From Sympetrum striolatum (taxonomy: Eukaryota; Arthropoda; Insecta; Odonata; Libellulidae), in NCBI GenBank assembly GCA_947579665.1, contig OX388350.1:42689393-42753392 (forward strand): a stretch of DNA of 64,000 bases, read 5' to 3'. Positions 47,362-60,304 of this stretch are shown piece after piece. The notes beneath the pieces are model-generated. The model ran no database searches, was not told the origin of the DNA, and worked only from the letters and a program-made list of their open reading frames with translations. The first letter of the stretch is position 1, and each line of letters begins with the position of its first letter. The translations under genes and the position numbers were made by a program.

Positions 47362-47672
47362 ATATCAATGTAAGAACCCTGCAAGCCGGCTTTCGGCGTG
47401 TGGCAAGGGGTGCAAGCACCTTGACTCTATTTTCCTAAACGGTTGCCTTCGCGTATACTTCACGGAAAAAATGCATTTTCGAAACCATTCGTTCTAGCAT
47501 CTACTTCCCTAATCTTTCTGGCAATATCAGAACGGCCCATATAACAGGGGGTCGCATAATATCGGTTACATCATCTGAAAACTTATTTAATAAATTTATC
47601 CTTTGAATTTTTCTTCTATCTTCTAATGATTTCCATCCCGCTTTTACATTTCTTTTATCGACCAATACTTAA
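47362..47672 (-). pseudogene. LINE family A, old diverged copy
   Basis: The minus strand keeps AGWKSLEDRRKIQRINLLNK and IMRPPVI (about 47650-47530), matching GWESLKERRLEARLRLLNK and IMQPPCY in the 40.3-kb copy. A frameshift follows, after which RKIREVDARTN is readable. The 3' UTR retains GTGTGGCAAGGGGTG and the GCCG/CGGC hairpin with changes. Its tail has decayed to a few TA/TG-rich bases. The divergence shows this family has inserted at different times. Confidence 0.75.
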
Positions 47673-47686
47673 AAACCGTTTTTATC

Positions 47687-47759
47687 TTACGAGCGATTAA
47701 TTGAATCGTTATAGAGAGGGATGCAATAGCGTGAATTTATGGCATCTCATCGCTCGTAA
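47687..47759. repeat. 11-bp inverted repeat with 51-bp spacer
   Basis: TTACGAGCGAT at 47687-47697 is exactly reverse-complemented as ATCGCTCGTAA at 47749-47759. It borders the old LINE copy. It could be chance or the ends of a small relic. Confidence 0.5.
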
Positions 47760-47769
47760 ACATTTAAGC

Positions 47770-50600
47770 GCCTTTAATTAACGTCTCCAGCGAGTAAAGA
47801 GGGAAAATATTAATCCCGTGAAGAGCCTCAAGACTTCGAATGCATGACGATCCAACGTTCTCCTATCTTAATTAAACTCCTTTTCCCCTTTCTCTACTAA
47901 TCCCTCCGAACTTGAGACAGAGCAAACAGTAAGTGGGGAAAGCCCTTCCATCTTCCCTTTGGACAGAGGTTGGGAAAGGGACTGTGGTTTTTATGGGAGG
48001 GATGAAGGGTTAATAGGATTCTTCTTCACCCCGTGGGAGTGAATGAGGTTGTTTTGCAGGACCGTCACAGGCGATGCAGGAAATGAGGGAAGGCAAGTTC
48101 GTGCGGGATTACGGAGTATTTGCGTTTGTGCCAAAGTATGTTTAAGATTCTCTTTATATTTTTGCGGAACTTAGAAATAACTGCCTCTACCGAATTCAAG
48201 GGTACACGCATGTAACTAATTTTGTAAAAAAACGCCGGTGAAGCATGGAGGTAGTTACATATTAGAAAAACCAAATTACTTTGCGCGCGATGATCATGAT
48301 GAGAAGTTGAAATTGGGAGAACAAAGGACGGATGCGGCTAAATACTCATTTCTTAATAGTGAGGGAATGAAACATGTTACCTGAAGACGCCTTCAAGCCC
48401 TTACCTAAAAAAATTAAAGATTTTTATGATGCTTTAAGATATTATAAAAATGTATTGTATGAAAGGGGTTTTGGATGTATTCTTTTAGATATTGTTAAAT
48501 GAATAATATGTAAGTGTGGTGGTTGAGAATTTATTAAGTGACGTATAACTTATCTAAGGAATAATAGAAAATGTGATTATATGGGAACAGTAATTATAGA
48601 ATATATCAGGTGTAAATGTATTAGGTGGAGTAATATGGGGATATTTGCTAAATTTAGTCTTGTTTGTTGTTAAGAGCGTGACCTTATCCTTTTTTGTCAA
48701 TATAATGATGTTAATTAGTAATTTTAGATGTGATAGCTTAAGTGTGAAAGAGTTTTTTCGATTAACATTGTTTGTGGCTGCCACCTGACTTTTGTCAAAC
48801 TGTATCAATAATAAAAATTATAATAATAAAGTGTAGGATTAGGCACAGAATTTTTGTAGCTCTCCAGGCTACAGAGTGATGTTTGACTTTTTATAGAAAG
48901 TATAGCAAATAATTCCCAAATATATCTTTTTAAATTTTCAAAATCCTGTGATGCTTTAAGGAATCGCTATTTAAATTGTTTTGTTTGAATTTTGAATTTC
49001 TTTCTTAGCCATCCCCTCTGCTAATGTTTTTGGAGATAAATATTCATCATTCAAATCTTTTTATGTAAAATTTTATTCGATTTCTTCATCGTCGTTTTAC
49101 CAAGTTAAATTATCAAAATTTTATCAGTCGAAAATTTAAACATTACATTCGTTTTTCGAATTATTTCAGTTCACTCCGTCTTTTATCATTTGTTATAACA
49201 TTTCTGGATTAACTTATAGTTTAATATTTACTTAAGCGTGAGACTGCAGATTTTCTTTTAAGTTATGGTTTACATAAAGAGATATTATGAATGTACATAA
49301 TTAATCATAACACACCTTAGAGTTTAATCGCTTACTATGATTTTTAGGCTTTATCATTTTTTAAAGGTTTTCTTGTTGTGTTGTTTTCTGAAAAAATAAA
49401 TACTGTACTTCTTAAGTAGTGTCTGATCCATATAGTTAGATAGGAGAGGAATACAGCCTAGTAGTTTTTTGGTATTCTGGGACTTACGAAATGAGCTGAA
49501 AATAAGTGATTAGTTAAGTGCGAGGCATTTTTTCAGGAATGATGTTAGGTGATTCGATTGTTGTATTTTTGCTACTTTGGGTTGTCTTTGCAAACCGAGA
49601 AAGAAAGGAATAAATTTAAGAAAGAGGAATAAACGGATATGATAAATGAGTTTGATGTAAGTAGAAGGCTGAAATTTCCGTCGTTGAATCCTGTAGCAAT
49701 AACGTCCTGAGATTATTTATTCCGTCCGCAAATTATACACCCTGAATGGTTTAAACTTTGTCGTAGATCAACAAACCTGTTTTTATATATTAAAGAGATT
49801 CCTAACCTATTATTTTATTGTCCGAAGGTTCTTTGTGACGATATTCATGGGCCTGATACCTTTTAGTGCTTTAGCTTCTCCAAACGTATTTCTCTGCAAA
49901 GAACTAGCGGATTGTTTGTATTATCTTTAACAGGTTGAAGCAGTAATTTTAATAAGTTTTTTCGTATTTTAGTGATGATTTTATCATCAATATACTAATT
50001 GGATAATTTTGATCGTAACACTAAGCAATCAACGTGCGTAAATACGATTTCAGTGATCTAAAAAGCAGTTACTTTGGCTAAAACACTGTTATCTGTTCGA
50101 GTTTTCAATAAGTGGACCGCGATTGCTTCATTTTTTCCTCATTACCTGGCTATCATTTGACGATTAGGCGACTTGATGGGGAAATTAGGTTTCCCGTTCA
50201 CTTATATTGATCCAAAGTGGGTTTGCTGAGTGAATGGTGTACGTAATGGACCACCGAAATCAATCTCAACGCAATCCGTCAGCAATAGAGTGTAACGTGG
50301 GTGGTATTAAAAACGCGTCTTATTTGTTAGTGGCATATGTTAGCATCAAAGTTAGTGTGCTCTTCAAATGCTTCAACATGTTGCGGAAACGTGTATAATG
50401 CATGGACGAAGCTTCGAAATCTGTTTCTTTTTTATTCTTCGAGTTTGTTCCATGACCATGTTTTTAATATGTAAACTCGAAATGTAATTTTATTAGGTTT
50501 TCCGATATTGCTCTGTATTAATCTGGTGTAATGTAGAGAAGCATTTTCGGTTCAATTTCTAAGAGCATAATACGGAAATCACGTAATTTAGGATTTGTAT
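47770..50600. other. Noncoding stretch with a GC-richer island at its start
   Basis: The first 350 bp form a GC-richer island (about 47770-48110) with purine- and pyrimidine-rich tracts and TAATTAAA-type homeodomain-like words. The rest is AT-rich with short chance frames. Confidence 0.35.
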
Positions 50601-50639
50601 TTGAATTTTCATTTCCTGTCATTAAGCTGCGCAGGTTTT

Positions 50640-50820
50640 TCACACCCCCCTTCCTTGTGGGTGTTTTCCTGCAGTGGATTTTTTTCCTAAGAATCTCTTA
50701 GGTTTTTTACATCCACAATTCTTCTAATTTCATAATTAATGACGATGGGTTAGATGGAAGAAGAGACTTTTAAGTCTCAATCTCGCCCAAATAAAGATGA
50801 TTTATTATTATTATTATTAA
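50640..50820 (+). mobile_element. LINE 3' end with (TTA)n tail
   Basis: A 3' UTR-like stretch carries a perfect hairpin GAGACTTTTAAGTCTC (50764-50779). It then runs TCTCGCCCAAATAAAGATGA into a (TTA)n tail at 50801-50820. A near-terminal hairpin plus a trinucleotide tail is typical of truncated I/Jockey/CR1-type LINEs. No coding remnant is visible. Confidence 0.55.
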
Positions 50821-51121
50821 GCTGGGAAATAAGAGCCTGCAAATTGATTTAAATTAAAATGCGATTCGGAAATATAACGAAACTTTTATAAATGTGTTTT
50901 TACTCCAAGAAAAAACGGACATGATACAAGCTAGAATTAAAATATATGTGAATGTGCCTGTATGTTTTTACAAAAAAAATTTCATAAAGTTATTGATATG
51001 TGTTCTTTGAGAATTGTTCAGGCAAACTTACTATTTACGGATAACCATGTTGAAATATTGTCAGTTAACCGATATCATCATAGTTCATGTTATTTAATAT
51101 ACAGAATCATCGATGGGATAC

Positions 51122-51714
51122 TTAACCTTTCAGCAGTCGCGCCTATGATCATAACACAGTATAACCATAACAGTCGCGCGTTGTATTCCATACAACAGAT
51201 CGTTTTTCGGCCAAAATTGTCAAATTAATTGAACTAATTATTATTTCTGAGTACTAAACTTTAGGTAATAATATACTTTAAGAGGAATAATTTAAGAAGT
51301 AAACAGCTTTTAGTAAAAAATATTATTATTCACCTTTATTTATTTACATGCGTTCAGAGAGTACCTAAAAGGCTAGATGTCTATTAGTTCCGGAATTGAA
51401 ATGCTTCTAATAAAGGTTAAAACGAAATGAGTGAAGAACGTTATAGTAAGCAAAAACAGAGTTCACTAACGAAAAACTTACCGAAGCGGTCGCGCGTTGT
51501 ATGAGTTACAACGGTCGTCACTTCACAGATTTACCCGTTTTCGAAGTCAATTTAAGACTAAAAAGAAGCACGACGACGACTTTTTAAGTTAGTGGTAAGT
51601 GCAATAAAGGAATAGACCTGGGCATGAGGTTTAAGGGACCACCCAGGTAGAAACGGGACCCGAAAAACCGTCTGTGTTGTACAGAATGCAACAGCGCGAC
51701 TGACGTAGGGTTAA
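51122..51714. mobile_element. piggyBac-like non-autonomous element
   Basis: TTAA flanks the element on both sides (51122-51125 and 51711-51714), the piggyBac target signature. The ends are 17-bp inverted repeats: CCTTTCAGCAGTCGCGC from 51126 and CCCTACGTCAGTCGCGC read inward from 51710, 13 of 17 alike. The interior of about 585 bp has no transposase. A module made of GTCGCGC followed by a palindrome of the GTTGTAT...ATACAAC type occurs at 51172-51196, 51489-51512 and, inverted, 51701-51675. A partial one lies at 51135. The TTTTTCGG word follows the module near both ends. The first and last modules are in mirror orientation, so they act as subterminal inverted repeats. Confidence 0.75.
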
Positions 51715-54700
51715 ATCAGGATTTATTTTTATATTTAAATCTATTATATTGAAGCTACATGCTAAAATTTAGTGTAATTTTATATCTTCCAAAGTTCCTT
51801 CTGGGAATTTTCTTAATCAATCTTTTCTTAATCTTTTTAGTTTTATTCAAAGTGAAATTATGTATTCTAATTGAACTATTCGACTCAGCGTTATCTCTGA
51901 ATTCCTGTTTTTACAAGCTGTTAAAGTCTAGACCGGATTCTTGACTATAACGAAAGGAAATTAGCGATTTGCTGAATCCTAGTATCACGCCAACTTTTAA
52001 ATAGGTCTAAATTCCAGAAAGTGAGGTTGGGGATTGCAGAGGCGTGTCCCATATGAATTACCATTAACTCAACTATTTCATCGGTGTTTAAGTTATGCGT
52101 GACTTGAGGAAGTTACGGAATATTCAAGGGTCGTTTATCAAATTGTTGACGAAAAGTGAAAGGTAGTTTTCGAGAATCTGCGATCGTTTCTTAAGCTCGT
52201 CTGGAGTCACACTGATCAAGATCCCTTACATTTTTGACGCTTTGTCTTTGGAACAGATTGAAGGTTGGGTTATAACTTTACAAAGTTATGTCATGATTAA
52301 TTTCACCATTAATTAATTTTGAGACGAGTGAAAATAAAAGTGTAGTCATACCGATTAACTCAAATTAAGGATCTATCCGAACCTTTCAAGAAAGCGGCGG
52401 AGTTGCATTTCTTAGTGAAAGGTAATTGAAAGTAATGAGTAAATTTATTGCATGAAAGGTTTTTTTTAATCAATGTAGTCGAGCTTTCCTTGTTAAAAAA
52501 CTATTTTCCCCTATGATATTTTCTTGTTAAATATTACGTAATTAAATTAATATCTATTTTAAATTACTATAATGTCCTCTGCTAACTGTTTTTCACACTT
52601 AAATATTCACAAAATGAAGGAGATTCTTTAGATATCATTTTTTATTATTTTCTTTTAGTATAAGTCTAAATGACTACAATTACGTACAAAAAATGATTTT
52701 AAGTAATCAAATTTTTTAACTCTACCGTAATTGTTTTTTTTTTTGCTCTTTCAATCTAAAATCCGATAGCAAGCTTGCTATTTTGCATAATGTGATTATT
52801 ATGTACAGAAACTTTTACCAGCTGGTTATATTTCGGACATTCCTTTATCCTGTATGAATAACTCTTTTGTGTACGGTTTATATTCATTCTTTTAATCCTG
52901 CAAAGGTATTGAACGATTGAGATTCTTTTAGTTTCGGAAAATTATGAGAAATTTAAGTGACTTTTGGTAGCGGAATTTCAATCCCAATCATTAAATGAAA
53001 TACATTTTTTAAATCCGCCCGGGTTTAAAGATTGCGTTTCATTTATCAATGTATTTACGGAAGATTATACAGATTTATCAATAGTTGCATTCACTTGAGT
53101 GAGACCCATTTAGTTCCTTAAAAGAGAGCTCTCTGGAATTACGAAATACAAGATCAATCAGTCAGCATTTCATAATTAATACTACAGAAGGTGCCTAACG
53201 ATCGTTAAATTGTGGCCAGTCGGGAATTGGCTCAAACAGAATACCCCAGAGAGAGTTTCAATTCAAATCATCCTTTACTTTCCTTCCATTCGGTCCTTTA
53301 CCCTAAAATCACAACTATCTTTTCCGAAGTCCAATCTCTATAATCCTCCATAATAATTCTCCTTAAAGACCTCCTCTTCCTTGGGGGAGACTCGGAGTTT
53401 TATTTTAGCCTCAATTTGGTCCCTCCATTCCATTTTAAATTCCCTCCGGATCCTTCTTCATCTTTCATTATTAATTACCATAGGCCTTCATGGCCCCATC
53501 AAAGTCATTAACACTTCTTCATTTAAATTATACCTAATAGTATTAATTAGAATGAAGCAGTCTTAATTTTGTTTTTCAGGTAGCGATTTAGTCCTAATCT
53601 TAACTTGATTAGTTTACGACCAAATGAATTTACGACTATCATTGAATTCCCTTTTCTTCATCTTTCTTTTTTGTTTCTCTGGGAGCGGAACGTAGGCGAA
53701 TACCTGTGCAGTAAAATTTATTTCTCCTTGATTGCCGAGTCGTTGTATTTGATTTCTTTTCTTTTCTACATGGACAGGGATAACGATAAAATCCTTTCCA
53801 TTATCCAACGAAGCAGGTTGGAAAGAATTAAGGTTAAATCATTAAATTTTAGCGAGCAGGTACAGGAGGTAATAGAAAAGACATATCATTTTATGTAAAT
53901 CGAATGGCAGTCGTTAATACTGTTTTTGGAATGCACTTGAAACAACGCTTACTCTTTTCCGTCGTAAGAATTGAGTTTCCATTCTTGTGAAGTACCTACC
54001 TCTCTTTGATGCAGTCAAGAATGATATGATTTTAAATTAAAATTTCTTCTGATTTTCATCACCGATATAATCCCAGTAAGGTTATAATTATGCGGGATTG
54101 GTATTCATGTTCAAGAGGAATTCGCAAATGAGCCAGCCATGAAGAACTTTTCTGTATTTATGCAGCATTTCTGCAGATATTTTAGACCCATATGACCTAT
54201 TTCCATTATTTCTCACTGCTGAAATCTTTTATTACCGTTCATATTCCCTTGCTTTGTTTAATCCGTGCTGAAATTTAATAGACGTGGATGCTTTTCAAAG
54301 ATGCATACAATTTTCATTCGCACAGACATATTTCTTCGTAATGACATGCGTTGGAGAATATGGCAATATACTTTTGAACGAGAAGTTCGTATATTTCGTG
54401 AAATGTTTCTTGTCCGACTTTCTGTATAGCTCAGCCTTTGTTTCAAGCATTTTAATGAACTTTATTGTTAATATTGTAACAGATATTTAGTCTGTATTAC
54501 AACGGTCACACAGGTTAACGTCGTCTGTAACGCTGGTTACTCACCTTTAGCTGTAACCTATTTCTTATTTCTGCTGTCGCTTATCTCACAGTTATTTCTC
54601 TCTATTGTAGTTAGAAGGTATTTTTTATCTCAAAGGAACCGTTAGTTTATTACGAGAGAACATTTTCTACATCATATAGTCACTCATACGTTCAAGGATT

Positions 54701-55690
54701 AGAAAAATTCCGCTGGAAGCGAGCAGAATTTCATTGTAAGTGTTTTTGGTGTTCTCTTGTCTTAACTATCCTTTAGGGTTAGATTATATTCACTTCATGG
54801 AGAGGTTGTTGCTAGAGGTGAGTTGCGAATTCAGTCTTGGCTCAAGTTAACCGTGTCTTTCGAATCTTGTGTTACTAGTTTGTAAAGTTTAGCTTTTGGT
54901 AGTACCTATTTTTTATATATGTTGTTTTCCTTGCTGAATTCTCTTTTCATCTTTTAACGGAAAGAATAATTCATTTCTTTAAAATTTAGCTTATCCAGCG
55001 CTTTATCCACTTTTTCTTCCTATCTTTTACTATCGAGTTCTGTGTATCATATCAAGTCCTATTAGTGGTTTAAAAATCTCCAAAAGCAGTCTTTGTCAAT
55101 GTTCCGTACCTTTACCCTCAGAAAATATTGAGCAAACCCTTGAGCATTATAGCATGGCTACTAAAGTGTACATCGGGTACTTCATAGAAATTTAGTGATA
55201 AGGGCCTTTCCATCGCTTTTAGAATAGACAGAGACTCGGAACATTTATAGAGACGACTTTTGGAGATTTTTTAATCTTTAATTCATCAACAGTCTTGTTC
55301 CAAATTTCTTTCCTTCGTATCAAGTCCTGTTGTATTCTTTGGTGTGAATTTTGCAAGGATTTCTCCCTCGACTTCTTAATCTATTGATAAATAAAAATTA
55401 GTTCAGAATCAACTGACATTTTTGAAAAGGTGGCCATGATAACAATACTTTAAAGAGTTTTCTAGTATCATACGAAGATATTCATTCTTTTATACAAGAT
55501 TTTATTAAATTTATTTCTACCCTCGCTATGTTCGCTCCGATTCTATAATATTAAATTGCACAAATAAAATATTTGATGATATGAATCGACACTTTTTTCT
55601 TGGTCTGAATTCTGCGTCACGAATACTTTAATTTGCGTAATTTAAAATTGAATTGATTGAGGAAGCCGTCACTTGGTGAAATTCCATTAT
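51715..55690. other. AT-rich noncoding stretch
   Basis: No gene is supported. A 16-bp perfect palindrome ATAGCAAGCTTGCTAT lies at 52766-52781. Open frames, such as the overlapping pair near 53.6-53.9 kb, are unrecognised. Confidence 0.4.
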
Positions 55691-55724
55691 TAAAGTAACG
55701 ATGTAAATAACTAAGATGCAATTT

Positions 55725-55890
55725 CGCATTATTTTGTTTATTGCGACCGGTTTTCAGTACTTAATGTTAATGTTTGCTACGAATATTTAAAATTATTAAT
55801 TAATTAATTTAATTCATGGTGGAAATAATTTTTATGAAATTTCACTTATTGTTTGTTTCATTGTGACCAGTTTCTAGAAGTAATTAATTA
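55725..55890. repeat. Two diverged direct repeats of about 35 bp
   Basis: TTTGTTTATTGCGACCGGTT near 55733 recurs as TTTGTTTCATTGTGACCAGT near 55854, each followed by a TAATTAATT-rich run. The ACCGGTTT word is also in the 9.8-kb foldback element. Confidence 0.4.
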
Positions 55891-56029
55891 TTTTTTGTTC
55901 TTAATAATAATTAATAGTTTGTTTCATAGCTATTGTCAGGCCATAACTGTTGCAATTTTAAATTTGCGAAGTTAACATTTAGGCGTATTTATTGTCGATT
56001 TCTCTCGATTTGTTTTCTGCCTCCGTTGG

Positions 56030-56560
56030 TTCCATGTTATCACGTACCAAAGTAATCCCCCCAGTAGAGCTCATTCACCTCCCGTCTCGTACTATTCATC
56101 ATCCCGTGGATAATTAAGGTGGAAGTCGAAGACGAAATTTCCGCCAGGAAGTCCAACAGCTGTTTTTACGCCCTTGCGCTCTAGCGTACGAGTTTTAATT
56201 CCCTCGAAGTTTCTGGTGACGGCGGAATACCTTCGGAAAAAAATCGTCAGAACTTTGAAGGGTTGAAATCCTTCACCTTAGCAATATCTTTCCTTTTTAT
56301 CCTTGGCTTCATCTGTAAGGATCCCAACTCTTTTCTCCCTCTTCGCCGTAGTTCCGCTTTCCTCCGCTAGATCTCTCTCGGGAGCACTGTACTGCACTTC
56401 TTTCCAAGGAATGCTCCGAGCCGTAAAGCTTTTAGCACGCTTCGATTCGTTCCCTTAGCAAGGCTCATCTTCCCGCGCGAGATCCCCTCGCCTATTTCGT
56501 CGATTTGCAGTGTACGCGTGTGGAAGATGTATTACAGGTGAAAGAAAACGAGCGCGCATT
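56030..56560. other. GC-richer island
   Basis: Higher G+C than its flanks, with no recognisable coding frame. The minus-strand frame at 56799-56455 (114 codons) spans its edge; its peptide shows no family signature. Confidence 0.3.
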
Positions 56561-56709
56561 ATTGGGGAAGTTTTCGAAAAGGAACGCAGAATTTCTGAAG
56601 GGGTGGAAAGAGTTGAGTATAACTTTGGTAAAGGGAATTTTGTATCAATGGCTTTTTCAGGTTTGCGAAGTATAAGGTACCATGAGTCTGCGCCTTTCGT
56701 ACTCTTAAA

Positions 56710-56745
56710 CAGGGGTTTCCTACCTTTTTGATACCTGTACCTGTT
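56710..56745 (+). mobile_element. Possible solo hAT-type terminal repeat
   Basis: CAGGGGTTTCCTACCTTTTT at 56710-56729 looks like the start of a hAT terminal inverted repeat (CAGGGGTTCCCAACCTTTT type, from general knowledge). No matching opposite end or 8-bp duplication was found. Confidence 0.22.
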
Positions 56746-56799
56746 AGGATTTAAGGACGCGTATTTCTTACATCGTAATCGTTGTGGTTGAAGTATCAT

Positions 56800-59320
56800 G
56801 CCAAAAGTTTACGTAACCAGTAGCTAAAGTGTGGATGTATACGGAAAATGTACGTGATTGACAATATTCGGCTGATCACCCGAGAAAATTTTGTGTAATA
56901 TCGTAATCGTTGAGTAACCATAATTTTTTATTAGACAACTAATTTTGGGATAGAGAGATAAATCTGGAATCAATTATTCAAGGAAATTAGATCTTGTTCT
57001 AATATTAACTATGCAATCACTATAGCCGTATCAACTTATTAGAGTATTTCTGACTCCCTTATCATTTTTTCAAAATGAAAACTAAAAATTTTCTATATAT
57101 ATTAGTTTAATGTGTGGATATTGTTGTATAACGTGTATATATTTACCTGGAAGGCAGTACAATCGTCGATGATCATGAGATTTTGAGTATACATCAATTT
57201 TTTAGTGCAGAAATAAATCAGAAATTAATTCAATGGAAACAAGATCGTCTTCAATTCCTAGCTTTGCAATAAAAACAATAAAATTGAAAAGGAAAATGGT
57301 TATTGTAAAGTTAAGATGAAAACAATATCAAATTTTCCATAAAAATTGATTCCTGATTTATTTTTATATCTATATTTATTTATTTTATGTAATACAGCAA
57401 GGTTATTCCTCTTTCCTTTGAATGTATTTTATTTTAGAATTTCCAACAACATTCCATACTTATTTACTTACTGTTAACCGTATCAATGAGCAAGCATCCC
57501 GTGCCCCCTTGTTAGAGGTATCGGTTTCCCCGGTATGGAATCATTATACTAAATGCAGCCTTATAACTTATTTTAATTTGAAATTATATTTTAGACATAT
57601 ACCTAAGAATGTTTCCAGTTTAATCAGCCAAGAAAATATTATGTTAATCATAATAGTCATTTAACTACAAGTACTAAATAAATACCGTGAGTGAATAATT
57701 ATGGCATTTCATAGCATTCTATTGTTCTTTATTATGAAATTTTTTATCCGTAGCTTTTTATCGCTTGACGTTTAAGGATCGTTGCTAGAATTTGTGAGAT
57801 AGCTTCCTCGTATTGAAAATCTATGTTTCTGCTGATCCCGTATCCCTGCGATATCAAAGAGTTTCCGCTAAGTGGATTTAAAAGTATGGAGCTCCAGAGT
57901 TTGAAATAGTTCGGAAGTTTCCCAGTCAGGTCTGGCAGAAAAGGAAGAAAAATTGTGGATCCTACTCGAAGAAAACGTAATTTAATGAGCCAACATCGTT
58001 CTTTACGCTATCATGGATATCAGATTCATACTGTTTAGTAGTAAATTCAACGAATTAGTTAGGAATTGAATTAAGGAAATGTTTGAGTTCAATTTATGTA
58101 TTTATTTTCTTCTTATTTTCTTCCATTTTTAATAACATTTTCTGTTTCATACGTGGGATCATCTAATTTTTTACTTTGAAAAATAAGGATTTAGTGAGTA
58201 GGTTTATGTAATTGTAGTTCATTTATTTATATTGATTAAGTGGGAGTGTTAATTTGTCGCTATCGTCATAGCTTGACTTTTTACTTTTTTTGAAGGCAGT
58301 TAATCTAATTCCCAATGCAATGCAAAACAACATCAATTATTGGGGTTAAAGAATATTCTGTTTTATTAATTGAATTAATTTGAGAAAAGGGAACGTCCCA
58401 TCAACCATTTAACTTGATATAATAATGGAAGAGCGCTGATGGTTGAACTATAGAATGAACGAGGCAAATGTTCTTTGATGGTTTTTGGTGCTTCGTTCAT
58501 TTTATTTAACTTGATGTTATTCATATCTACGGAAATGCGTGTAATGCTTCGCTTGTAAAATAATGACAGGGTAGGAAATAAAAAGTCAGAATTCAAAAGA
58601 TAAATCTAAATGAAAATACATAGGAAAAACTATGGAATTCTATGATCACAGGAAAATATATATCCATTGAAGATAAACACCCTCACAGAGAATGGATTTG
58701 AAAAACCTTCAAAATATTAAGGAATGAGAATGATAGTTAGATATAGTTGATCATAGTGTTTATTGAAGATCATTAAAGCTTTCAACATAATGTCGTACAT
58801 ATCAGATCATAAATATTTGTTTCCTGGGTATCAAGAGTTCCGTCGGGCGTGTATTTGGTTTTGTTAATTATCTTGAAAAATATATTTTATTTATGAAATA
58901 GCTTCTATTCATAGAAGTTCTGTAACATTAATCATTACTCATTTAGGTAGTTCTCAGCTCACTTTTAGATCATCGTCCTTTGAGTCTGTGCAGTTTTTGC
59001 CGTTTCCTGTGAGACTGCGGTAAAGTAAGACTCGCCTGTGAACAGGCCAATACTTCAAATTTATATGACCCTGAGAATATGTCTTTCTTTCAGAACATTC
59101 CTTTTAAATGGGATGGCCATATTTTTCCGTCTCACGTGGCTTCAATCGACATCATATCCTGCCCATCATCTTCGTTACGGTCCGTTAAAACCGTTCGAGA
59201 ATAAATGGGAACATTTTTACTTCTTTACATCTTACTTTTTCATTGGCAAACGCTACCTTAACTTTGTTCTTAAACGTTAGTTGAGTTGGATTTATGGTAT
59301 AAGATGTAGAAAAAGCGTGT
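56800..59320. other. AT-rich noncoding stretch
   Basis: Nothing recognised; short chance frames only. Confidence 0.4.
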
Positions 59321-59329
59321 TCCAGCGTT

Positions 59330-59470
59330 ATCTAATAGAATTGAAGTTACTATAAAAATTTAAGTTACCTTACTAGTGCATAATCATCCTGGAGAATACT
59401 ATTGACCCCCGGTTTGATTATGCATAGTTAAAATTGGACTTAAACTATCTTGTAACTTTAATTCTAATAA
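59330..59470. mobile_element. Foldback element with arms of about 58 bp
   Basis: Outer blocks TAGAATTGAAGTTAC and GTAACTTTAATTCTA pair, as do TTTAAGTT with a diverged AACTTAAA-like block, and GCATAATCA with TGATTATGC. About 20 bp separates the arms. The divergence suggests an old insertion. No target duplication is certain. Confidence 0.6.
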
Positions 59471-60304
59471 ATTATATTATAATCGCTAGGCAACATTGAC
59501 TGATAACGAAACTGATGATTAATGCAAGTGTTAATTGAGGTTAGATGTTTTCACATATCTTTAAGTCAGTTCAACAAATAATCTCAAGATTATGCCCAAG
59601 TACAAATTAGCGGCACGTCTTTAATTGTAATCATACATGATTGTAAGATATGGAGCTCAATCTATATGGTTCTTGCGTTAATCATCATTAAATGCCAGTT
59701 AAAATTTTACTATCCATCATAATACGATTTGTTAGAGATAAAGTAAAGATTATAGTTAAACTCCATATTAATTATACATTTTAATATCTGGCCTTAACGT
59801 GATAACTCACATCTTTTAAAATCATTCAATTCCACATTTTTTATTTTAGGTGAATAGAGAGGAAAAAATCAGCGTATAATGCACCTCAGGTAATGCTCTG
59901 GTTATTTCTGTTAGGGATGCATATTATACCTATGTTCCAAAAAGTAAAGACTTTTTTTATCTGTGTTTTAAATTCGAGGTAGTCGATTAAATCTTTATTA
60001 GGTTTTAAACCACTGATTATTTTTTTCCCAAAAGTATACTCTTATAGGGTAAGATTTCAATAATTTTGAATTGTTACTAAATTTCTGGTGGAATCAGAGC
60101 TTAGTTAGGGCTCACAAGTGTGCCACTGCAGCGTTGTTTGATACCTCGCCTGATGAAACGAAGACATCATCATCAGTTTTCATTCCCCTAGGTCTTAACG
60201 AAGCAATTATGTTAAGGAAAATGCAAATTCGGGAAAAATTTCTAAAATCCATCCAAAATTCTGCTAATTGATGTTTATTAATAAAATTGTCTCGAAAGTT
60301 AACG

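Noticed and set aside
52766..52781. 16-bp perfect palindrome ATAGCAAGCTTGCTAT
   Set aside because: Short and isolated, compatible with chance in 64 kb, with no flanking structure.
56455..56799. 114-codon minus-strand frame with a protein-like composition
   Set aside because: No recognisable motif, no clear splice context, and an opposing plus-strand frame of similar quality.
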